Below are positions 1 through 5,083 of a stretch of DNA of 5,698 nucleotides, piece after piece (positions within the stretch are counted from its first letter, which is position 1; every line of letters starts with the position of its first letter). The notes beneath the pieces are model-generated. The model searched no databases. It was not told the origin of the DNA and saw only the letters and a program-made list of their open reading frames with translations. Origin of the DNA: Candidatus Bathyarchaeota archaeon RBG_13_52_12 (GTDB lineage Archaea; Thermoproteota; Bathyarchaeia; TCS64); contig MEZF01000111.1 in NCBI GenBank assembly GCA_001774245.1, positions 4,095 through 9,792 on the forward strand, read 5' to 3'. Both the position numbers and the translations under genes were made by a program.

Positions 1-1250
1 CACATTCTCCTCCAAGCCCGATTCTTTGAGCCTCCGCCAGTGAGGCGGACCTCGCTCGGCTCAATACCCATCTCCTTGAGGCGATTGAAGCCAAAGTTGA
101 GCCCCATCGTCGCCCCCTCCATAGCGGCGCGGATGAGGTTACCTTTGTTAAAGTTTTCGGGTGTAAGCCCGTAGAGAACGCCCTTGCCATCGGGGACGTT
201 TGGTGTCCGCTCCCCGGTGAGGTACGGTGGAAGGAGGATCCCGTTAGAACCCACGGGCGTCGCCCCCCCTGCCTCCTCCAACTCCCTGTAGCTGAGGGCT
301 AGTAGGCTCCTGACTGCTTCTGTGGCGACGGTGACGTTCATTGTGCAGGTGAGGGGAAGCCATGCCCCGGTTGAATCGCAGAAGGCGTGGGCTTCTCCAA
401 TGGGGTCGACGACGGGCTTCCCCGAGAATGCGTATATCGTTCCCGACGTCCCGAGGCTCACGGTGACGATACCTGATCGGGTATTCCCCGTCCCTATAGC
501 CCCCATCATATTGTCACCGCCGCCGGCGCTTACCAGGATACCCTCCGGGAGCCCTAGCCTATCTGCCGCACCCTGCCTCAAGGTGCCCGATGGCTCACTG
601 GATGCCTGAATCTTGGGCATTTTCACGAATAGCGTTGGGTCGAGGATCTCGATGACTTCCTTCCTCCACTGCCGGGTTCTTACATCCATGAGGGCTGTCC
701 CTGAAGCGTCCCCGGGTTCCATCGTCGTTCTCCCTGTGAGCCAGTAGTTGAGGTAGTCGTGAGGTAGGAGCACAGTCGCGAGACGGGCGTAATTCTCAGG
801 CTCGTGCCTCCGAAGCCATAGTATCTTCCCCGCTGTGAAGCCCGGCAGGATGGTGTTACCGGTTAGTTTCACCACCTCCCTCACTCCGCCGAGGTGCTCG
901 ATGAGCCACCTACACTCCTCGGCGGTGCTCGTATCGTTCCAAAGCTTCGCGGGGCGAATGACTTCCCCATGGTCGTCGAGTGGGACGAAGCCATGCTGTT
1001 GCCCTGAGACGCCCATACCTACGACCTTGCCCTTGATCTTAGCTTCTCTTAGGGCGTCCTTGATCGACATTGTCATTGCCTCAACCCAAGTGGATGGATG
1101 CTGTTCTCGGTGCCCAGGTGGCAAACCCTCTATGAAGCCGTAGCCAACGTAGCCACTTCCGAGAACCTTACCATCTTCCCCGTCGACGACGACAGCTTTC
1201 GTTCCCTGCGAGCCGCAGTCGACGCCCACGTAGAAACCTGTGTGACCCAT
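1..1250 (-). CDS. xylB: Xylulokinase-like FGGY carbohydrate kinase (3' end cut by window edge)
   Basis: Phosphorylates a sugar with ATP, most likely D-xylulose to xylulose 5-phosphate, in the cytoplasm. I translated the minus strand by hand: 416 codons stay open from ATG at 1250 to the window edge, against about 480-500 for the family, so roughly 70 C-terminal residues are missing. Visible motifs are the N-terminal phosphate-binding GVDCGSQGTK (9-18), QQHG (84-87; E. coli XylB has QMHG), WND (104-106), a full FGGY signature 1 (137-149, GFTAGKILWLRRH), GGGDN with the catalytic Asp246, SLGTSG (265-270), LTGERTP (344-350), FGGY signature 2 (357-378) and GGGSKN (405-410). All catalytic motifs present are intact and there is no frameshift. 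The closest resemblance is to XylB rather than glycerol or gluconate kinase, although a related ketose or polyol substrate cannot be excluded. It is divergent from the M24-like gene. A TATA-like element lies 27-28 nt before the ATG. Confidence 0.93.
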   Translation of the reverse strand, partial: MGHTGFYVGVDCGSQGTKAVVVDGEDGKVLGSGYVGYGFIEGLPPGHREQHPSTWVEAMTMSIKDALREAKIKGKVVGMGVSGQQHGFVPLDDHGEVIRPAKLWNDTSTAEECRWLIEHLGGVREVVKLTGNTILPGFTAGKILWLRRHEPENYARLATVLLPHDYLNYWLTGRTTMEPGDASGTALMDVRTRQWRKEVIEILDPTLFVKMPKIQASSEPSGTLRQGAADRLGLPEGILVSAGGGDNMMGAIGTGNTRSGIVTVSLGTSGTIYAFSGKPVVDPIGEAHAFCDSTGAWLPLTCTMNVTVATEAVRSLLALSYRELEEAGGATPVGSNGILLPPYLTGERTPNVPDGKGVLYGLTPENFNKGNLIRAAMEGATMGLNFGFNRLKEMGIEPSEVRLTGGGSKNRAWRRM

Positions 1251-1273
1251 CGATCAACCATCCTATCAAGTTG

Positions 1274-1281
1274 CTAAAGAA
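1274..1281 (-). promoter_or_regulatory. Candidate archaeal TATA box for the xylulokinase gene
   Basis: Read on the minus strand the site is TTCTTTAG, centred about 27.5 nt before the ATG at 1250. That spacing would place the transcription start at the ATG, giving a leaderless mRNA. The match to the archaeal consensus is moderate. Confidence 0.4.
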
Positions 1282-1339
1282 TTCAAGGGTCCCCGCAGCC
1301 TCCCAAGGCTGATAACTACAATGTGCCTGTAATCTCAAT

Positions 1340-1343
1340 GGTG
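1340..1343 (+). promoter_or_regulatory. Weak Shine-Dalgarno supporting a TTG start
   Basis: GGTG lies 6 nt before the TTG at 1350 and can pair with the archaeal 16S rRNA tail. An in-frame TAA at 1344-1346 closes the frame upstream, and no ATG occurs in frame until residue 175, inside the fold. TTG is therefore the best start. No TATA-like element is seen at -27 for this gene, unlike the others in the window. Confidence 0.35.
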
Positions 1344-1349
1344 TAACCG

Positions 1350-2756
1350 TTGGCGCGCCACGCCGAGCTTTCTGAACTCAAGCTGCCTGACTTCGGCTCC
1401 CCTAACCGGGCGCCTACTATCCCGCCTGAGGCCTACCTAGATAGGATTAACAAGCTTCGTGATAAGGCGAGGGAGCGTGGGTATGACTCCTTCGTCGTCT
1501 ATGGGGACAGGGAACACTACGCCAACATCGCATGGCTAACAGGCTACGACCCGCGCTTCGAGGAGGCCCTTCTGATACTAGATCTAAAGAAGGAGGTAAA
1601 GCCCATTCTGATCGTAGGCAATGAGGGGCTCGGCTATACAGGGATAAGCCCCATAGAGAAAAGGCTAAGGATCACCCTCTACCAGAGCTTTAGTCTAGTA
1701 AGCCAGCCCCGAGGCGAGAGCAAGCCTCTCAAGAATATCCTGAGTTCGGGCGGGGTCAAACGCGGCGGCAGGGTAGGCGTCGCTGGATGGAAATATTTCA
1801 CAGACGTCGAGGTGGATCAACCAGATACGACGCTCGAGATACCCAGCTACATCGCTGACACAATAAGGAGGATGGCTGGAAAGGGAAATGTCACAAACGC
1901 AAACAGGCTCCTACTCCACCCCACCGATGGCATCCGCGCCGTAAACGACGTCGACCAGCTTGCATACTTCGAGTATATAGGCACACAGACGAGCCAGGCA
2001 CTACGCGCCGTTCTATTCGGCCTCCGCCCAGGCATGACGGAACACGAGGCTGTCCGCCTAATGCAGCTCAACGGCCTCCCCCTCAGTTGCCACCTAATGC
2101 TCAGCACGGGGTCTAGGGCACGCATGGGTCTACCGAGCCCTAGTAACCGCGTCATCGAGCGCGGCGACCCCCTCACAGTGGCCTACGGCGCCTGGGGGGG
2201 CTTGAACGCCAGAGCGGGCTTCGTCGTCGCGTCGGAGGATGAGCTGCCGAAAACCATCCGGGACTACGTCCCTAGGCTCGTTGCCCCCTACTATGAAGCA
2301 ATAGATTCGTGGTACGAGAAGCTCCGGATAGGCGCAACCGGGGGGGAGCTTTGGAAGGCAGTCCACGATCGTATAGGCGATCCTTTCTTCGGCGTCCACC
2401 TAAACCCCGGCCACATCACAAGCCTTGAGGAGTGGCTGAGCAGCCCCGTTTACGAGGGATCGGAGGAGAGGCTCGCCTCGGGGACGGCTATCAACGTCGA
2501 CGTGATCCCTGCGACGGGGACAAAATACTATACGACGAACGTCGAAGACTCCCTTGCACTCGCTGACGTTAAGCTCAGGAGGGAGCTCGAGGAAAAGTAT
2601 CCAGAAGCATGGGCTCGTATCCTGGCTCGCCGTGCCTTCATGACTGAGGAACTCGGCCTGAGGCTCACCCCCGAAGTCCTGCCGTTCAGTAACATCCCCG
2701 CCTACCTACCCCCATTCATACTATCACCAAACTTCTCTATGCGGATCGCTGCCTAG
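1350..2756 (+). CDS. M24-fold (aminopeptidase P/creatinase-like) protein, probably not a metallopeptidase
   Basis: The 468-residue protein has the two-part architecture of Xaa-Pro aminopeptidase and creatinase. The N-terminal creatinase-type domain (about 27-200) includes YGDREHYANIAWLTGYD (51-67), VGNEG (89-93) and GWKYF (146-150). The C-terminal pita-bread domain (about 205-405) includes LRPGMTEHEA (225-234), ERGDPL (270-275) and VEDSLAL (398-404). Active M24 peptidases bind two metals through Asp, Asp, His, Glu, Glu. Here the segment that should carry both Asp residues reads VAYGAWGGLNARAGF (277-291) and has neither. The usual HExP after the GH motif is EEW (360-362), and the first metal Glu position is Asp384. 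His355 and Glu399 remain. Metal-dependent peptidase activity is therefore unlikely. It may be a hydrolase of another kind, as creatinase is, though the creatinase catalytic His is also not seen. Its substrate is unknown. It starts with TTG and is divergent from xylB, which may hint at a shared catabolic role. Confidence 0.8.
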   Translation: MARHAELSELKLPDFGSPNRAPTIPPEAYLDRINKLRDKARERGYDSFVVYGDREHYANIAWLTGYDPRFEEALLILDLKKEVKPILIVGNEGLGYTGISPIEKRLRITLYQSFSLVSQPRGESKPLKNILSSGGVKRGGRVGVAGWKYFTDVEVDQPDTTLEIPSYIADTIRRMAGKGNVTNANRLLLHPTDGIRAVNDVDQLAYFEYIGTQTSQALRAVLFGLRPGMTEHEAVRLMQLNGLPLSCHLMLSTGSRARMGLPSPSNRVIERGDPLTVAYGAWGGLNARAGFVVASEDELPKTIRDYVPRLVAPYYEAIDSWYEKLRIGATGGELWKAVHDRIGDPFFGVHLNPGHITSLEEWLSSPVYEGSEERLASGTAINVDVIPATGTKYYTTNVEDSLALADVKLRRELEEKYPEAWARILARRAFMTEELGLRLTPEVLPFSNIPAYLPPFILSPNFSMRIAA

Positions 2757-2769
2757 CCAACGTCGACTG

Positions 2770-2775
2770 TTTTTT
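2770..2775 (+). terminator. Possible T-run terminator of the M24-like gene
   Basis: A run of six T lies 14 nt after the stop codon at 2756, in a 45-nt spacer. Archaeal RNA polymerase terminates at such T-runs without a hairpin. It overlaps the TATA-like element of the next gene, so it may serve both roles or only one. Confidence 0.3.
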
Positions 2776-2778
2776 ATT
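2771..2778 (+). promoter_or_regulatory. Candidate TATA box for the PurF-like gene
   Basis: TTTTTATT is centred about 27.5 nt before the ATG at 2802. The sequence just before the ATG has no Shine-Dalgarno match, which fits a leaderless transcript starting at or near the A of the ATG. Confidence 0.5.
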
Positions 2779-2801
2779 CATGCTGAGACCACTGAAACGG
2801 C

Positions 2802-4178
2802 ATGCAGGGCGTGATGGGTGTATACGCACGGGAGGACGTAGGCAGAAAGAGTCTCTACACCCTCTACGGCGTCCAGCACCGTGGCCAGGAAAGCGCAGGC
2901 GTGGCTGCGGCGGGTGATAGAAGTCTCAGAGTCTGGAATGGCGCTGGCCTAGTATCCAGGGTCCTTGATGAACGCTTTGTTTCATTTAGCCACCCCGACG
3001 ACTATGTCGTCGTTGGTTCCGCCTCTGGCGAGAGCGTCGCAACTGATATACCACCTAGGGTCCTCGACATTGAACGTTACAAGATCGCCTTGACCCTCGA
3101 TGGCTTCATCCCAAAGAAGCTGGAACAGTCAAACGAGAAGGCCTTCTTGGACGTCCTAGAGACGAAGCTCAAGGGGACAAGCATCATCCCCGCCCTCCGT
3201 GAGACCATGTGGAGCTTACCCACAGCCTACTATAGCCTCCTCGCCGTCGTCCTCGATAAAAAGGAGGAGAGGAGCACACTCATCGCGGCCCGCGACCCAA
3301 GAGGCGTCAGACCCCTACACGTTGCCAGAAGTAAGACGAAGCTTTTCGTCGCCTCTGAATCAGCGCCCATCGATGTCCTGGAGGGAATGGGCGAAGCCTT
3401 CGACGATAGGAGGGATGTGGTACCAGGCTCAATGATATACATCAACTCAGAGGGGATCAGGGAGGAACAGGTAATAGAACCTCGTCCTGCCCACTGCGCT
3501 TTCGAATGGGTCTACTTTGGCCGCCCCGACTCCGTCATGGAGGGGAAGAGCGTTCACGTTGCCCGTAAGAACCTAGGTCATGCCCTGGTCAAGACGCACG
3601 AGTTAGTGAAGCAATATGGTGTCGAGAAGGGTCGACGTGATGATCTCGCTGTCATACCAGTCCCAGACTCAGGGCGCAGTGTATGTACAGGAGTCGCTGA
3701 GGGGCTAAACATCCAAGCCGATGAGGGAATAATCAAAAATGCTTACCTCGGACGAACATACCTGATATACGATCCCGCTTTCCGGAAGACCGCCTCTGAC
3801 CTCAAGCACAACGTCATACGCGCAACTGTAGCAGGGAAAAAAGTCGCCATCTGTGACGATAGCATAGTCAGGGGGACCGTCAGCGAATCAGTAGCCAAGA
3901 GCCTACGTAAGGCGGGAGCGACCGAGGTCGACTTTCTCGTTAGCTACGCTCCCATATTCTACCCATGCTTCAGCGACCCAGCTGACAAGCCCCTCGCCGC
4001 GAAGCCTTTCAAAGGGAAGAGTATCGAGGAGATCGGGTGCCTCGTCGCGGAGGGTCTCCCGAGCATAGACCACGTACTCTATAACACTCCCGAGAACGTT
4101 GTCGACTCAATAGGGCTCCCTCTAGGTAAAATCTGCACCTTTTGCATCACAGGCGTCGATCCCTTCAAAAAATCGTAG
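2802..4178 (+). CDS. purF: PurF-like amidophosphoribosyltransferase homologue with degenerate glutaminase domain
   Basis: Classical PurF makes 5-phosphoribosylamine from PRPP and glutamine, the first step of purine synthesis. This 458-residue protein aligns from residue 1 (MQGVMGV against the usual MCGIVGI), with HRGQES (26-31), RDPRGVRPL (164-172), YFGRPDS (238-244), PVPDSGR (286-292), IKNAYLGRTY (311-320) and the PRPP loop CDDSIVRGT (351-359). The glutaminase site is broken. The nucleophile Cys is Gln2, the GHVRYxTxG segment is GSASGES (72-78), the oxyanion AHNGN is TLDGF (98-102), and the substrate-binding Asp position in TSDSE appears to be Asn111. The Fe-S ligands of the Bacillus-type enzyme all appear present: Cys232, Cys389, Cys445 and Cys448. 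The PRTase flexible loop, usually VRxKLN, reads SDLKHN. An in-frame stop at 2793-2795 fixes the ATG start. It may use free ammonia, take its amino group from a partner, or be a non-purine paralogue. The family assignment is firm; the reaction, and hence the gene symbol, is uncertain. Confidence 0.85.
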   Translation: MQGVMGVYAREDVGRKSLYTLYGVQHRGQESAGVAAAGDRSLRVWNGAGLVSRVLDERFVSFSHPDDYVVVGSASGESVATDIPPRVLDIERYKIALTLDGFIPKKLEQSNEKAFLDVLETKLKGTSIIPALRETMWSLPTAYYSLLAVVLDKKEERSTLIAARDPRGVRPLHVARSKTKLFVASESAPIDVLEGMGEAFDDRRDVVPGSMIYINSEGIREEQVIEPRPAHCAFEWVYFGRPDSVMEGKSVHVARKNLGHALVKTHELVKQYGVEKGRRDDLAVIPVPDSGRSVCTGVAEGLNIQADEGIIKNAYLGRTYLIYDPAFRKTASDLKHNVIRATVAGKKVAICDDSIVRGTVSESVAKSLRKAGATEVDFLVSYAPIFYPCFSDPADKPLAAKPFKGKSIEEIGCLVAEGLPSIDHVLYNTPENVVDSIGLPLGKICTFCITGVDPFKKS

Positions 4179-4187
4179 TAGGCACCA

Positions 4188-4194
4188 TTTAAAA
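4188..4194 (+). promoter_or_regulatory. Candidate TATA box in the purF-mobB spacer
   Basis: TTTAAAA, 10 nt after the PurF-like stop codon, is a good archaeal TATA match and predicts a start near 4218-4220. That would give mobB a leader of about 95 nt. The site is A/T-symmetric, so it could also fire leftwards, antisense to the PurF-like gene. Confidence 0.35.
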
Positions 4195-4284
4195 GATGCG
4201 CACATCGTCAACGAGACCAAGGAACCAACCCGCTCAACAAAGAGTCACCAATGCCGCGTTTAAGTGTTGAAAGTGTCCGCAGGA

Positions 4285-4291
4285 GATATAA
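4285..4291 (+). promoter_or_regulatory. Candidate proximal TATA box for mobB
   Basis: GATATAA is centred 27 nt before the ATG at 4315, the same spacing as for the PurF-like and xylulokinase genes. It would give a leaderless mobB mRNA, in which case the GAGGTG motif before the ATG would not be transcribed. Confidence 0.45.
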
Positions 4292-4306
4292 CCGCGGGGG
4301 AGCCAT

Positions 4307-4312
4307 GAGGTG
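4307..4312 (+). promoter_or_regulatory. Shine-Dalgarno-like motif before mobB, set close to the start
   Basis: GAGGTG matches the archaeal anti-Shine-Dalgarno but ends only 2 nt before the ATG at 4315 (4 nt if the core is GAGG). No other start is available: the frame is closed by TGA at 4306-4308, and no GTG or TTG follows nearby. It would matter only for a leadered transcript. Confidence 0.4.
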
Positions 4313-4314
4313 GC

Positions 4315-5073
4315 ATGGTAGCACCAAGAGCAGTCGCAGTTGTTGGTTTCAAAGCGGCTGGGAAGACGAGAGTCGTTGAAGCCCTCGTCTCGGAGCTTAC
4401 CCGGAGGGGGTACCGAGTAGGCACCTTGAAGCACACAGCGGATGATCAGCCTCTCGACAAGGCTGGGACGGACACCTGGCGCCACGCTGAAGCGGGGGCC
4501 GTCTCCTCAGCGATACTCTCCGATAAACGTACAGCGATCTTCCTGAAACATGCTATGAACCTCCAGAGGACAGCAGACGCCCTTGGGGAGGTCGACTTCA
4601 TCATCATGGAGGGCTTCAAGACCCTCGACATCGCCCCACGGATCATGGTGCTGCGGAGACCCGACGAGGTCGCGAAGCTCACGACGGGACTAGAGATCGC
4701 TGCCGTCGAAATCGACGGTAAAGCATGTAAGGTTGTCGGGATACCAACTTTACCTCTCAGCGATCCGTTTGCACTTGCCGACATCGTCGAGAAGAATGCA
4801 TATCCCATGCTCGCTAGTCTAAGCTGCAAGGCATGTGGATACCCGAACTGCAGGGAGATGGGAAAAGCCATCCTCCAGGGTCGGTGTGAAACTGAGAAGT
4901 GTGTAAAGTATAGTGGCGAGGTTGTGTTGAGGGTCGATGGCTCAACGATACCGCTTAACAAGTTCACGGGGTCGGCCCTCGCCAACGTCGTCCTCGGCTT
5001 TCTAAAGACACTCAAGGGCTCAGAGGCACCTCACCGCGTCGAGCTTGACTTCGAGGTGAGGAATAACGACTGA
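4315..5073 (+). CDS. mobB: MobB: molybdopterin-guanine dinucleotide adapter GTPase with C-terminal Fe-S domain
   Basis: MobB is a P-loop GTP-binding protein that assists MobA in attaching GMP to molybdopterin, making the guanine dinucleotide cofactor of molybdenum or tungsten oxidoreductases. The 252-residue protein has Walker A GFKAAGKT (11-18), the family motif TLKHTADD (37-44), DKAGTDTWRHAEAGA (48-62) and the Walker B-like DFIIMEGFK (94-102). After this domain comes a cysteine cluster CKACGYPNC (171-179) followed by Cys191 and Cys196. It resembles the 4Fe-4S motif of the RnfB/acetyl-CoA synthase 'FeS' family (C-x2-C-x4-C-x16-C). A short C-terminal segment (about 203-235) contains VDGSTIPLN. 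E. coli MobB lacks the Fe-S part and is about 175 residues long, so the extension is a real addition; its role (redox sensing or metal handover) is not known to me. The gene overlaps the start of the nuclease frame, which suggests co-transcription. Confidence 0.9.
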   Translation: MVAPRAVAVVGFKAAGKTRVVEALVSELTRRGYRVGTLKHTADDQPLDKAGTDTWRHAEAGAVSSAILSDKRTAIFLKHAMNLQRTADALGEVDFIIMEGFKTLDIAPRIMVLRRPDEVAKLTTGLEIAAVEIDGKACKVVGIPTLPLSDPFALADIVEKNAYPMLASLSCKACGYPNCREMGKAILQGRCETEKCVKYSGEVVLRVDGSTIPLNKFTGSALANVVLGFLKTLKGSEAPHRVELDFEVRNND

Positions 5074-5077
5074 GGAG
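5072..5077 (+). promoter_or_regulatory. Shine-Dalgarno for the XPF-type nuclease gene, within the mobB stop
   Basis: GAGGAG overlaps the mobB TGA and lies exactly 6 nt before ATC at 5084. It is the strongest ribosome-binding motif in this junction. It supports a start at ATC, since no ATG, GTG or TTG is available in the nuclease frame here. Confidence 0.4.
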
Positions 5078-5083
5078 TTACAT

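Noticed and set aside
322..1143. Plus-strand open frames of 95 and 102 codons across 322-609 and 835-1143
   Set aside because: They are antisense to the xylulokinase gene, whose motifs run without a break through both.
1..1250. Frameshift or pseudogene in the xylulokinase
   Set aside because: The hand translation stays in one frame for all 416 codons with every motif in order; it is simply cut by the window edge.
4179..4314. Possible small RNA, tRNA or riboswitch in the 136-nt spacer
   Set aside because: I saw no tRNA-like cloverleaf, no convincing C/D-box pair, and only a 4-bp hairpin (GATG/CATC at 4195-4206); only promoter-like elements can be supported.
4251..4379. Small 42-codon ORF starting with ATG in the spacer before mobB
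   Set aside because: It has no ribosome-binding motif, overlaps mobB by 65 nt and shows no recognisable sequence.
4446..5015. Long minus-strand open frame (189 codons) opposite mobB
   Set aside because: It lies wholly within the clearly coding mobB, and its translation shows no family motifs; it is an antisense by-product of GC-rich codon use.
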